Below, piece after piece: positions 25,056 to 35,438 of a stretch of DNA of 64,000 nt. This DNA comes from Halostagnicola sp. A56 (lineage in GTDB: Archaea > Halobacteriota > Halobacteria > Halobacteriales > Natrialbaceae). Positions within the stretch are counted from its first letter, which is position 1. Every line of letters begins with the position of its first letter. Under the pieces are notes generated by a model that saw only the letters and a list, made by a program, of their open reading frames with translations, had not been told where the DNA came from and did no database searches. Position numbers and translations under genes: made by a program. Location of the stretch: positions 62,001 through 126,000 of the forward strand of contig NZ_JMIP02000015.1 of assembly GCF_000691505.1 (NCBI RefSeq). The letters run 5' to 3'.

Positions 25056-26645
25056 ATGGACCGCCAATCGACCGAAGATCCGTACGGACACTACGTCGCA
25101 GGCGAGTGGACCGCCGGCGACGGAACGGAGACGTTCGACAGCACGAACCCGGCGACCGGTGAGGCGCTCGCGACGTTCGAACGCGGAACCGAGTCGGACG
25201 TCGACCGGGCGCTCGCGGCCGCCGCCGAGGCCGCCGACGAGTGGCGGGCGCTCTCCTACATCGATCGCGCGGAACACCTCTGGGACATCTACCACGAACT
25301 CCGCGAGCGGACGGACGAACTGGGCGAGATCGTCACGAAGGAGTGCGGCAAAGAGATCTCGGAGGGGCGGGCGGATGTCGTCGAAGCCTATCACATGGTC
25401 GAGTGGGCCGCGGGCAACGCTCGCCACCCCCACGGCGACGTGGTCCCGAGCGAAATCGCTTCGAAAGACGCGTACATGCGCCGCAAACCGCGCGGCGTCG
25501 TCGGCTGTATCACCCCCTGGAACTTCCCCGTCGCGATTCCCTTTTGGCACATGGCCATCGCACTGGTCGAGGGCAACACGGTCGTCTGGAAGCCCGCCGA
25601 ACAGACGCCGTGGTGCGGCCAGATCATCGCCGAGATGTTCGAGGACGCGGGCGTTCCAGACGGTGTCTTCAACATGGTCCAGGGCTTCGGCGACGCTGGC
25701 GCGGCCATCACCGACGACGAGCGCGTCGACACGGTCCTCTTTACCGGTTCGGCGGAAGTCGGCCAGGAGATCGCAAGCAAGGTCGGCGGCGAACCCGGCA
25801 AACTCGCGGCCTGCGAGATGGGCGGCAAGAACGGCATCGTCGTCACCGAGAAGGCAGACCTCGACATCGCCGTCCACGCCGCGGTCATGTCGAGTTTCAA
25901 GACCACCGGCCAGCGCTGTGTCTCTTCTGAGCGCCTGATCGTCCACACCAACGTCTACGAGGAGTTCAAAGACCGCTTCGTCGATGTCGCCGAGCGAATC
26001 TCGGTAGGCGACCCGCTCGAGGAGGACACGTTCATGGGGCCGGTGATCGAGCCCGATCACGTCGAAAAGATCGCGAGACACAACGAACTGGCCCGCACGG
26101 AAGGAGCCGAGGTGCTCGTCGACCGCTTCGAACTCGGGGACGAAGAGATTCCCGAGGGACACGAAAACGGGGCGGCCACCGCCGCCGATGGCGAGGGAAG
26201 CGACAGCAACGCGAACGGCTACTGGGTTGGGCCGTTCGTCTACGAAATTGAGTACGACCCCGACCTGCGTTCGCTAAACGAGGAGTGTTTTGGCCCGCAC
26301 GTCGCGCTCATCGAGTACGACGGCGATATCGACCGGGCGCTCGAGATCCACAACGACACCCCCTACGGCCTCGCGGGCGCGATCATCTCCGAGGACTACC
26401 GACAGATCAACCGCTTTCGCGACCACGCGGAACTGGGGCTCGCATACGCGAACCTGCCGTGTATCGGCGCGGAGATCCAGCTACCGTTCGGCGGCGTCAA
26501 GAAATCCGGCAACGGCTATCCGAGCGCGCGAGAAGCCATCGAGGCGGTCACGGAACGCACCGCCTGGACGGTGAACAACTCGAGAGAGATCGAGATGGCA
26601 CAGGGGCTCTCCGCGGACATCACGACCGGCGAAAAACGCGAGTAG
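25056..26645 (+). CDS. 1-Pyrroline-5-carboxylate dehydrogenase (aldehyde dehydrogenase family)
   Basis: 529 residues. Oxidises glutamate semialdehyde to glutamate with NAD(P). Catalytic cysteine in TTGQRCVSSERL and the general-base glutamate in CEMGGKNGI; the NAD-binding TPWNFPVAIPFWHMA and FTGSAEVGQEIAS are intact. A Gly/Asn/Ala-rich insertion (about 369-388) separates the substrate loop, similar in style to the insertion in the neighbouring proline dehydrogenase. The substrate call rests mainly on the divergent proline dehydrogenase gene; other aldehydes remain possible from the protein alone. Confidence 0.87.
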   Translation: MDRQSTEDPYGHYVAGEWTAGDGTETFDSTNPATGEALATFERGTESDVDRALAAAAEAADEWRALSYIDRAEHLWDIYHELRERTDELGEIVTKECGKEISEGRADVVEAYHMVEWAAGNARHPHGDVVPSEIASKDAYMRRKPRGVVGCITPWNFPVAIPFWHMAIALVEGNTVVWKPAEQTPWCGQIIAEMFEDAGVPDGVFNMVQGFGDAGAAITDDERVDTVLFTGSAEVGQEIASKVGGEPGKLAACEMGGKNGIVVTEKADLDIAVHAAVMSSFKTTGQRCVSSERLIVHTNVYEEFKDRFVDVAERISVGDPLEEDTFMGPVIEPDHVEKIARHNELARTEGAEVLVDRFELGDEEIPEGHENGAATAADGEGSDSNANGYWVGPFVYEIEYDPDLRSLNEECFGPHVALIEYDGDIDRALEIHNDTPYGLAGAIISEDYRQINRFRDHAELGLAYANLPCIGAEIQLPFGGVKKSGNGYPSAREAIEAVTERTAWTVNNSREIEMAQGLSADITTGEKRE

Positions 26646-26705
26646 CGACGCGGAACGTGACTGAGGAGATCGAACAGGAGCCGTCGGTAGCTCCGATAAC
26701 GAGCG

Positions 26706-28373
26706 TTAGTCGTCGTGATCCCGTAGGTTGTGGACCTCGGCCTCGATCTCCTCGGCGAGTTCGGCCTGATATTCGTTGGCCTCGGCGATTTCGTTGCTGG
26801 CCTCGGCGATCTCCTCGGCTTTCCCCATCGAGGAGTCGGTCATGCTGGCGACCTCTTCGGTGCTTGCGGCCTGATCGTCCGTCGCGTCGGCGACTTCCTG
26901 AATGCCGGTCGTCGCTTCCTGAACGGAGGTTTCGATTCGGTTGAGGTCCTCGACGGCGTCCTCGACGAGATCGACCGCATCGTCGGTCTCGGCTCCCGCC
27001 CGATTCATGCTCTCGACGGTGCTCTCGGTCTCGCGTTGAATCTCTTCGATCATCTGCTCGATGTTCGTCGCCTCCTCCTGAGACTCCTCGGCGAGGGCTT
27101 TGACCTCGTCTGCGACGACGGCGAAGCTGTCACCGGCCTCGCCCGCGGTCGCCGCCTCGATCGAGGCGTTGATCGCCAGCAGGTTCGTCTGATCGGCGAT
27201 CGTGTTGATCACCTTGACGATTTCGTCGATCTTCTCGACCCGCTCGCGGAGGTTCTCGACATCCTCCGAGACCTCACTGGCGGCCTGCTCGAGGCTCTCC
27301 ATCTTCTCGAGTGCGTCTCCGGCCGTGTCGGAGGCGTTATCAGCGATATCCCTGGCGTTCTCGCTCGTCGAACTGACCTCCTCGGCGTTCGAGGCGATTT
27401 CCTCGACCGTCGCCGAGAGGCTCGAGACTTCGCCGGACACCTGGGACATCGATTCGACTTGCTCGTCGGCGAGTTGACCGACTTCGTTCGACCGCTCGAC
27501 GACATCGTCGGCGGACTCGCGAAGCTCCGAGACGCTCGCTTCGACGCTTTCTGACACCCGCTCGCGCCGTCTGAGTTCCGCCTCGATGTCCGCGTAGGAG
27601 TGAATGTACGTGTCCATCACGACCTGCTGGTCGAGATTGATGAGTTTGAGCGCCGAGAGCGTGCGCTCGACGACCTCGTCGACGGCCTCGTCGACCGCCG
27701 CCTGCGCCTCACTCGCGGTGAGAAGCGTCTCGTCTCGAGCTTTCGTCGCCGCCGCGCTCGAACCCGGTGCTGCATCCGTCTCCGCCGCGCCCACATCCCC
27801 CGTCGTGCCTGAATCCGCCGCATCCGCATCCGCGACGCCCGAACCCGCAGGCGACTCCGCCGTTGCTGTCGGCTCGGTTTCCGTCGGCTCGCGGGCAAGC
27901 GTCGGCCGATCTTTGGCTTCGCTCGCGACCGCCTCGAGAATCCCCTCGTAGTAGATCGAATACGCGCCCAGATAGATTTCCGGACCGAGATCGAGCATAT
28001 CGTGTAGCTTCCCGATCTTCGCCCGCCGATCGAAGTACTGCTGTCCGTACTCGCCCCGACCCAGGTCCCTGAGGTACTCCGCCTGGGTGCGTTTGAGCGC
28101 CTCGACCTCCTTGCTCGAGGCGTTCAGTATCTCGGTTGTCTCCTCGTGAGACTGCATCTCCGCGTAGAAGTCGTCCACGAGATCGTCCGCGATGGAATCT
28201 AACAGCCCCGACATCGACTCGAGACGACGCACGTCCTCCCGGTCGAACCGCGTGAATTCCTTTCGCCACTCGATCCGCGTCGCGTCGATGCCGAGTTCGT
28301 CGGTCAACTGCGACCCGCTAACGCTTCGACGATCCGCATCAGAGATCTTGTACTCGCTCCCATCACCGGTCAT
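26706..28373 (-). CDS. HemAT-type globin-coupled aerotaxis transducer
   Basis: 555 residues. The N-terminal globin sensor (about 20-190) has the proximal histidine His124 in [15 protein letters not shown] followed by [16 protein letters not shown], matching the heme ligand position of HemAT. A low-complexity Ala/Thr/Glu linker (about 155-215) separates its last helices. The C-terminal signalling domain has the tip [21 protein letters not shown]. No membrane segment. It should bind oxygen and signal to CheA. Its promoter TATA box is at 28403-28409. A second, truncated relative lies directly upstream on the same strand. Confidence 0.9.
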
Positions 28374-28402
28374 AATAACGATTTTTCAATTCTCTTTTGA
28401 GT

Positions 28403-28409
28403 ATATAAA
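28403..28409 (-). promoter_or_regulatory. TATA box of the HemAT gene
   Basis: Read on the minus strand this is TTTATATA, about 30 bases before the start codon at 28373, predicting a very short leader. Confidence 0.55.
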
Positions 28410-28494
28410 TCCACTTGTTATTCCGGGCAGACGGGGTTTCTGGAGGCGGGACTGACGGCTCTGAACGGAGCGATTCAACACAAACAGATTCGCG

Positions 28495-29925
28495 TTACTG
28501 ATCCTCAGTCAGTCGTTTTGCTTCCGTCTCGAGGTCGTCCATGAGGTCGAACTGCTCGTCCGCGACGTCGGCGATTTCTTCGGACTTATCAGACACTTCC
28601 TCAGTCTGACGTTTCGCCTCTTCTGTCATACTTGCGACTTCCTCGATGCTCGCCGCTTGATCGTCGGTCGCCTCCGCGACCTGATTGATTCCCTCGGAAG
28701 TGTCGCTGACCAGATCCTCGATACGCGAGAGGTTGTCGACCGTCTCCTGGACCATCTGGACGCTCTCGTCCAGTTCCTCGATCGCCGTCTCGAGACTCGT
28801 CGCGGTGTGTTCGGTGTCCTCTTGGATCTGCGTGACCGTGCGTTCGATGTTCTTCGCTTCCGTTTTGGAGTTTTCGGCCAGCGACTTCACCTCGTTCGCG
28901 ACCACCGCGAACCGATCGCCCGTCTGGCCGCTGTCTGCGGCCTCGATCGAGGCGTTGACCGCGAGCAGGTTCGTCTGGTCTGCGATGTCGTTGATGACCT
29001 CGACGACCTCGTCGATCTCTTGAACACCCTCTCGCAGGGCCTCGACGTCTTCGGAGACCTGTTCGGTCGCTTGCTCGACGCTTTCCATGCTCTCGATCGC
29101 ATGCTCGCCGTTCTCGAGGGAATCCTCGACGAACTCGGCGCTCTCGTCACTGGTCGAACTGACTTCCTGTGCGTTCGAGGCGACCTCCTCGACCGTCGCG
29201 GAGACCGTCGAAACTTCGCTCGTGACCGTCGAGATCGATTCGGACTGTGTTGAGGTCATCGCATCGATCTCGTTCGAGGCTTGTTGGACGTCTGTAGTCG
29301 CATCCCGGAGTTCCGCGACCATCTCCTGGGTTCGCTGGGCGATCGATTCGCGGCGCTCGAGGTCCTCCTCGAGGTTGGCGTAGGACTTGACGTACTGATC
29401 GACCGCGACCTGCTGGTCTAAGTTCAGTAACTTGACCATCGACACGATCCGCTGAACCAGCGTCTCGACGCCATCTCGGACGGTATCGGCGGCGACGTCG
29501 GCATCGGAATCGGCGTCCGCGACGCCGATCTCCTCGAGCATATCAGTCGCGATCCCTTCGGCCAGGATCTCAGTGTGAATGGTGTAAGCGCCGATGACGA
29601 TACTGGGCTCGACTCCCATCTGCTCGTAGCGCTCGCCCGCGTCTGCCCGTTCCTGATAATACTGCCTCCCGTACGACCCGGACGCCATCTGGTCTACGTA
29701 GCCGTACGTTTGCTGTCGAAGGTTCTCGGCACCGGCCGAGTCGATGGTTCCCATCTCGATCGAGTGATCTGCGATGGTTTGAGCGATGGTGTCTGACTGC
29801 GATCGGATGACCGACGAGATTTCCTCGAGTCGTTTCCGATCGCTCTCGTCGAATCGCGTGAACTCCTTTCGCCACGCCAGCGATTCGCCGTCGATGCCGA
29901 GTTTCTCGGACTGATCGACTGCTTC
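28495..29925 (-). pseudogene. HemAT-like globin transducer lacking its 5' end and proximal histidine
   Basis: The frame is clearly coding from about 29925 ([20 protein letters not shown]) to the stop at 28495, but no start codon precedes that point: upstream sequence belongs to rpoA1 in another frame. The first usable ATG, 29754, would give 419 residues missing the first globin helices. The sensor aligns without gaps to HemAT at 26706-28373, yet the residue matching its heme-binding His124 is tyrosine (ERADAGERYEQMGVEP). It may be a heme-free or differently ligated sensor. The signalling domain is complete ([18 protein letters not shown]). The missing start makes it a truncated gene or chimera. 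Confidence 0.8.
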
Positions 29926-31973
29926 GTGATGGTGTCGACGATCTCGCCACCGAACTCGCCGACCTCGTCTTCGGCGATGGTTCCCTCGATGAGCTGTCCG
30001 TCCTCGATGATGACGTCCTCGCCGATCGTTCCGATGAACTCGAGATCGAGATCGTTCGGCAGGAGTTCGGAGAAGACGTCCCGGCCGGTCCAGAACGGCT
30101 CTCCCTCGTCGTCGATACCGCTGGGTTCGGGCAGTTCGTCGATCCGCGTCGCACGGAGCAAGTCGAGTGCCTGCGTCTCGTTGAATCGTGGGTTGTCGTG
30201 GGTAAGCAGATACGTTCCCGAGATGTGATCCTGAATCGCGCCGATGATGTTCTCACCGAAGCGCGGCGAGAGGATCTGTTCTTGCACGCGCATGAGAACT
30301 CGGGCCTCTGCTCGAGCCTCCTCGTTTTGCAGCGCGTGCATGTTCATCTCGTCGCCGTCGAAGTCGGCGTTGTACGGCGGACAGACGACGGTGTTCAGTC
30401 GGAACGTCTTGTACGGCATGACCACGACCTCGTGGGCCATGATCGACATCCGGTGCAGCGACGGCTGACGGTTGAAGATGATGATGTCGCCGTCGATGAG
30501 GTGCCGGTTGACCTCCCAGCCGGGACCGATCGTCTGAATGCCCTCGGCGTCTGAGTCCTCGGTCATGCCCGCGAGCGCCTCACAGTTTTTCTCCGTGACC
30601 TTGAGTCGGCGGCCGTCGGGCCGGCGAACGTAGTTCGCGCCGGGGTGCGTGTTCGGCCCGTTCGCGACGTACCGTCGTGCTTCCTCGACGTTTCGCTCGG
30701 TGACGAGCATCGTCTGGGTCATCTCCGAGGCGACGCGATCCGGTACCCCGACCTCGTTGAGCGAGAGGGTCGGGTCGGGCGAGATGACGGTTCGGGCGGA
30801 GAAGTTCACGCGCTTGCCCGAGAGCGAGCCGCGGAATCGGCCCTCCTTGCCCTTCAGTCGCTGGCTGAGGGTTTTGAGGGGGCGACCCGAGCGGTGGCGG
30901 GCCGGCGGCGTTCCCGAGATCTCGTTGTCCATGAACGTCGTGACGTGGTACTGGAGCAGTTCCCAGAGATCCTCGATGATCAGCTGTGGCGCACCAGCCT
31001 CGCGATTCTCCATGAACCGCTGGTTGATCCGGATGATGTCCACGAGCTTGTGCGTGAGGTCGTCCTCGCTACGCTGGCCGTTGTCGAGCGTGATCGACGG
31101 CCGCGCCGTCACCGGCGGCACCGGCAGGACGGTGAGGATCATCCACTCCGGCCGGGAGCGGTCGGCGTCGATGCCGAGCACCTCGATGTCCTCGTCGGGA
31201 ATCGCCTCGAACCAGTCCCGGATGTCACTCGGCATCAGCTTGTTCGTGTCCTCCTCGGTGAGGTCGATGTCGAGTGCCTTCTCGATGGCCTTGCGCTGAC
31301 TCTCGCGCGGGCGGAACGACCCCGAGAGGATCTCGTTGACTCGAGTGATTTCGATGTCGGTCTTCTCGGCGAGTTCATCGGGTGTCGTTCGCTCGATGCC
31401 TTCCTCCTCGTCGCCCTGCATCGCGCCGGCGATGCGCTGGGAGAACTCGCTGGTGAGAACCTGCTGGACCTCGTAGTAGGTCGTCGGCTTCTCGTGGTCG
31501 ATGTCGTACTGAATTTCGCCGCAGTGTGGACACCGGTCCTTCTTTCGCGCCTGTCGAATCGCCGCCTTGGTGACATCGTTCAGGTCGCGGCCGAGTTTCC
31601 GCGACTCGGTGATGTCGTCGCGGAACTCGTCGCGTTCGTCCTCGGTCAACAGGAGCTTCGAACACTCCCGGCAGGTGCCACGAAGGAGGCGTCGGATGAG
31701 TTTCGTAAAGCCGACGTGGATAACCGGCGCGGCCAGTTCGATGTGGCCGAAGTGGCCGTTACAGGACCCGGAGTGTTTCCCGCAGGTCTTGCACTCGAGA
31801 CCGGGGTCGATGACGCCCAGTCGCGGGTCCATCAGCCCCATGTCGATGGGGAACCCGTCGTCGTCGTAGGTGTCCGCGGTGATGATCTTCGTCGCGCTCA
31901 TCTCCCGATACTCCTCGGGCTCCATGAGCCCGAAGTTTATCGATCCGATGTCTTTTGGTGTGCTATCTTGCAT
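29694..31973 (-). pseudogene. rpoA1: RNA polymerase subunit A' (rpoA1), 3' end replaced
   Basis: The first about 684 codons are a normal haloarchaeal A' subunit: zinc-binding CKTCGKHSGSCNGHFGH, HRSGRPLKTLSQRLKGKEGRFRG region (split here), and the catalytic NADFDGDEM near residue 535. Homology stops at EFGGEIVDTITK (about 29922); the remaining 75 codons run out of frame through the HemAT-like gene and are not polymerase. Roughly the last quarter of A', which includes the trigger-loop side of the subunit, is missing, as are rpoA2 and the genes that normally follow. The start ATG lies one base after the rpoB1 stop. As it stands it cannot make a working subunit. Confidence 0.9.
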
Positions 31974-31974
31974 G

Positions 31975-33803
31975 TTAGACGGCGTCTATTAGTTCCAGTC
32001 GTGGTGCGATACCCAGCGCCTTCATCTCGTCTAAGAGGAGCTTGAACGCGTAGCTCATCTCGATCTCGTGGATGTCGGTCTCCTCGTCGCAGTTCGGGCA
32101 GTAGACCCGACGCTGCTCGACGTTCTCGACCGCGCTCATCCCACACTGTCCGCAGACGTTGATGAACTCGCGGTCGGACTCGTCGAGCAGTCGTTCCTTG
32201 AGCGTCATGGCCGCTCCATGGCCGATGAAGACGTCCCGCTCCATCTCTCCGATACGGAGTCCGCCCTCGCGGGCGCGACCCTCGGTCGCTGCCGGGTGAG
32301 CACCTGCACCGGCCCGCGAGAGCGGGCGTGCAGTTTGTTCGAGACCATGTGGTAGAGCTTCTGGTAGAAGATGATCCCGACGAAGATCTCGGCCTCGATC
32401 TTCTCGCCCGTGACGCCGGAGTACATCGTCTCCTTGCCCGACGAGTCGAAGCCGGACTCCTCGAGTCCGCCTCGTAGCTCGTCTTCGTCCTCGCCGAGGA
32501 ACGGCGTCCCGTCGACGCGCCGCCCCTCCATCGCGCCGAGTTTGCCGCCGATCATCTCGAGGATGTGTCCGACGGTCATCCGCGAAGGCAGCGCGTGCGG
32601 ATTGATCACGAGGTCGGGGACGACGCCCGCTTCGGTGAAGGGCATATCCTCCTGTGGTGCGAGGTGGCCGACGACCCCCTTCTGGCCGTGGCGGCTGGCG
32701 AACTTGTCCCCGAGTTCGGGGATCCGCTCGTCGCGCACGGAGACCTTCGAGAGCTTCGAGCCATCCTCGCCTTCCATCAGTGTGACCGTGTCGACGACGC
32801 CGCTCTCTCCCGAGCGCATCGTGACCGACGTTTCGCGGCGTTTCTGCGGCGAGAGACCGCCCATGTCGTCGGGCTCCTCGAGGAAGCGCGGCGGGCTCGT
32901 CTTCCCGAGCAGGACGCTGTTTTCGTCGACATCCGTTTCGGGGTTGACCAATCCGTCCTCGTCCAGATGCGTGTAAGCTTCTTCGCCGCGAGCACCGCGG
33001 ACGTCCTGGGAGGGGATCTCGAATCGATCCTCCTGTCCGCCTGGGTAGCGTCGTTCTTCGCCCTCGTAGGTCCGGAAGAAATGCGAGCGAGCGAGCGCGC
33101 GCTCGACGCTGGCTTTGTTCATGACCAGCGCGTCCTCGATGTTGAACCCCTCGTAGCTCATCACGGCGACGACGAAGTTCTGCGCCGCAGGCCGTTCGTC
33201 GAAGCCGATCTGCTCGGTCGTCTGCGTTTTGACCATCGAGAGCTGCGGATAGTGCAGCAGGTGCTGGCGCGTGTCTGGACGGATCCGGTAGTTCGCAGAG
33301 GGCAGCCCCAGCGACTGTTTGACCATCCCCGCACCCATCGTAATCCGCGGCGAGGCGTTGTGTTCCGGGTACGGAATCATCCCCGCACCGATCCCGAAGA
33401 TCAGCTGCGGGTCGATCTCGAGGTGCGTGTGGCGTTCGTTGAGATCGTCCTCGTCGACCGCGACGTAGATGTCCTCTTCTTCCTCCGCGTCGATGAACTC
33501 GATGTAGCCGTGGGCGACGAGGTCCTCGAACTCGAGTTCGTCGTTTTGGAGCGCTTCGATCTCCTCGTCGGAGATCCGCGGTTCGCCGTCCTCGACGACC
33601 AACAGCGGCCGTCGCGCCCGTCCGGCGTCGGCGTTGATGATCACTTCGCGCGTGCGCTCTTTGACGGAGACGTTGACCATCTCCGAGACGTCGCCGAGAC
33701 GTCGTGCTTCGCGGATCTGTTCGGCAAGTTCGTGCGGATCGTCGTGGGTCCCCACCAGCGATCCGTTCACGTACACCTTGGCTTCTCGTTGTTGGCTACT
33801 CAT
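31975..33803 (-). pseudogene. rpoB1: RNA polymerase subunit B' (rpoB1) with a frameshift
   Basis: From ATG 33803 the frame reads as B' to [16 protein letters not shown], then shifts near 32288. The true continuation [20 protein letters not shown] lies in the next frame and runs to the stop at 31975-31977, including the zinc ribbon CGQCG...CPNC. Restoring one C in the CAGC(C)GACC stretch repairs it. The catalytic-core motif [14 protein letters not shown] is intact. Without correction the product lacks the last about 110 residues, including the clamp and switch region. Either a sequencing error or decay of a spare copy explains it. Six bases separate it from rpoB2. Confidence 0.9.
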
Positions 33804-33809
33804 TAGTGG

Positions 33810-35390
33810 TTAGTCGTCTGCGGGCGACGTCGTTCGCTCGATGCCTTCGATGCCGGGAATCCCCTCGACTCCCATCGACGCCAGTTCGCGTTTGAGTTCC
33901 TGTTCGTCCTCGACGTTCTGGGAGAGTTCCATCGCCTGTGCGAAGTTCTTCACCAGCCCACAGTTCGGTCCCTCGGGCGTCTCCGAGGGGCAGATGCGAC
34001 CCCACTGGGTCGCGTGCAGGTCCCGCGCCTCGAAGTGTGGCTGTGACCGCGAGAGCGGCGAGCGAAGGCGGCGAAGGTGTGACAGAACTCCCATGAAGTC
34101 GGTCCGGTCGACCAGCTGGGAGACGCCCGACCGGCCTCCGACCCAGTTGCCCGTCGCGATCGGGTGCTCGAGTCGTTCCGTGAGCACGTCCGATCGAACG
34201 ACGGTGTTGACCGACAGCTGACGGTTTCGCATGTTAGCTCGCTCGAGCTGATATTTCACGTCCCGGGCCAGCTTGTTGAGCGCCGTCCGGAACAGGTCTT
34301 TCATCAGGTCGCCGCTGACCTTCAGGCGCTTGTTCGCGTAGTGGTCCTTGTCGTCGGATTCGCGTCGATCGAGCGCGAGTTCGAAACACGCCTCGGCCAT
34401 CCGACAGAGGTAGTGTGCCTTGTTGATTCGGACGTCTTCCTCCTCAACGCCGTCCTCGTGGAGGTGCGGGAGCAGGTACCGGTCGATGACGTAGTTCGCT
34501 CGTTTGAGCTGGTAGTTTTTGCCCTGCCCGGAGGCGACTCGTTTCCCGAGTTCTTCGATCGCCTGCTCTTCGGTCTGGACCTCGGCTTCCTCCAGATTCT
34601 CGAGCATGTACTTGACGACCTCGGGGTCGTTCGAGACCTTGTGGACGATCTCCTCGTCGGACTCGAGTCCGAGCGCGCGAACGAGCGTGACGAAGTTGAT
34701 CGAGCCCGAAACGGACGGGAACGAGACCTCGAGGAGGCCGTCTCGAGTACGTTCACACAGCACAAGCGCGCGATAGCCACGGCGCTGGGAGAACGTCTTG
34801 GCGACCTGAATCTCGTCGCCGTACTTGGTATCGTACTCCGCGAGGATCTTGTTCGGCGCGAGGTCCTCGCTGGTCATGAGCACGCGCTCGGAGCCGTTGA
34901 CGATGAAGTAGCCGCCGGGGTCGGCCGGGTCCTCGCCGATGTCGATCAGTTCCTGATCCGAAAAGCCCGCGATGTTACACTTATCGGAGCCGACCATGAC
35001 CGGCATCCGACCGATCTTCGTCTCCGTGGAGTCGACGACCCGCTGATCGCCCTCCTCGCCCTTGACGATGGACATCTCCATGAATACGGGCGCGGAGTAG
35101 GTGATGTTTCGGAGTCGAGCCTCCTGCGGGTACAACAGCTCCTCGGACCCGTCGGCTTCCCGAACGCGGGGTGTGACGACGCGGACGTCGCCGAGTTCGA
35201 CGTGCACTGGCTCTTCGCCCTCTTTGTCGCCGATGTCCGTATCGATCGTCTCCTTCTCGTCGACGACACGTTGCATCCCTCGGTTGAGAAAGGAGTTGAA
35301 CGAGCGGTAGTGATGTTCTGCGAGTCGTTCCTTCGAGAAGTATTCGCGCGAAATGTCCCGTCGTTTGGATCTGTTGAGTTCTGTTGCCAT
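33810..35390 (-). CDS. rpoB2: RNA polymerase subunit B'' (rpoB2)
   Basis: 526 residues, full length for the haloarchaeal B'' subunit, which forms the N-terminal half of the second largest polymerase subunit in organisms with split rpoB. Recognisable motifs include NRGMQRVVDEKE near the N-terminus, GGYFIVNGSERVLMTSEDLAPN, RVLMT and the C-terminal DLHATQWGRICPSETPEGPNCGLVKN. No defect is seen. Its ATG directly follows the stop of the rpoH remnant (TAAATG). It is the only fully intact gene of the rpo block in this window. Confidence 0.95.
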   Translation of the reverse strand: MATELNRSKRRDISREYFSKERLAEHHYRSFNSFLNRGMQRVVDEKETIDTDIGDKEGEEPVHVELGDVRVVTPRVREADGSEELLYPQEARLRNITYSAPVFMEMSIVKGEEGDQRVVDSTETKIGRMPVMVGSDKCNIAGFSDQELIDIGEDPADPGGYFIVNGSERVLMTSEDLAPNKILAEYDTKYGDEIQVAKTFSQRRGYRALVLCERTRDGLLEVSFPSVSGSINFVTLVRALGLESDEEIVHKVSNDPEVVKYMLENLEEAEVQTEEQAIEELGKRVASGQGKNYQLKRANYVIDRYLLPHLHEDGVEEEDVRINKAHYLCRMAEACFELALDRRESDDKDHYANKRLKVSGDLMKDLFRTALNKLARDVKYQLERANMRNRQLSVNTVVRSDVLTERLEHPIATGNWVGGRSGVSQLVDRTDFMGVLSHLRRLRSPLSRSQPHFEARDLHATQWGRICPSETPEGPNCGLVKNFAQAMELSQNVEDEQELKRELASMGVEGIPGIEGIERTTSPADD

Positions 35391-35438
35391 TTATTCCACC
35401 ACGAGTCGGTAAATGACCGCCTGATCGGTCGTCCGCCG
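35391..35438 (-). pseudogene. rpoH: rpoH 3' remnant (last 14 codons)
   Basis: Read on the minus strand just before rpoB2 is RTTDQAVIYRLVVE followed by a TAA at 35391-35393. This is the conserved end of archaeal RNA polymerase subunit H, which normally precedes rpoB2. Upstream of about 35438 the frame no longer resembles subunit H (about 75 residues when complete), and it meets a stop about 16 codons further up without any start. The rest of rpoH is therefore missing. Confidence 0.7.

Noticed and set aside
30645-32045. Long plus-strand ORF antisense to the rpo genes
   Set aside because: It mirrors rpoA1/rpoB1 codon pattern in high-GC DNA and its translation is Arg/Val-rich without motifs; the real genes are on the minus strand.
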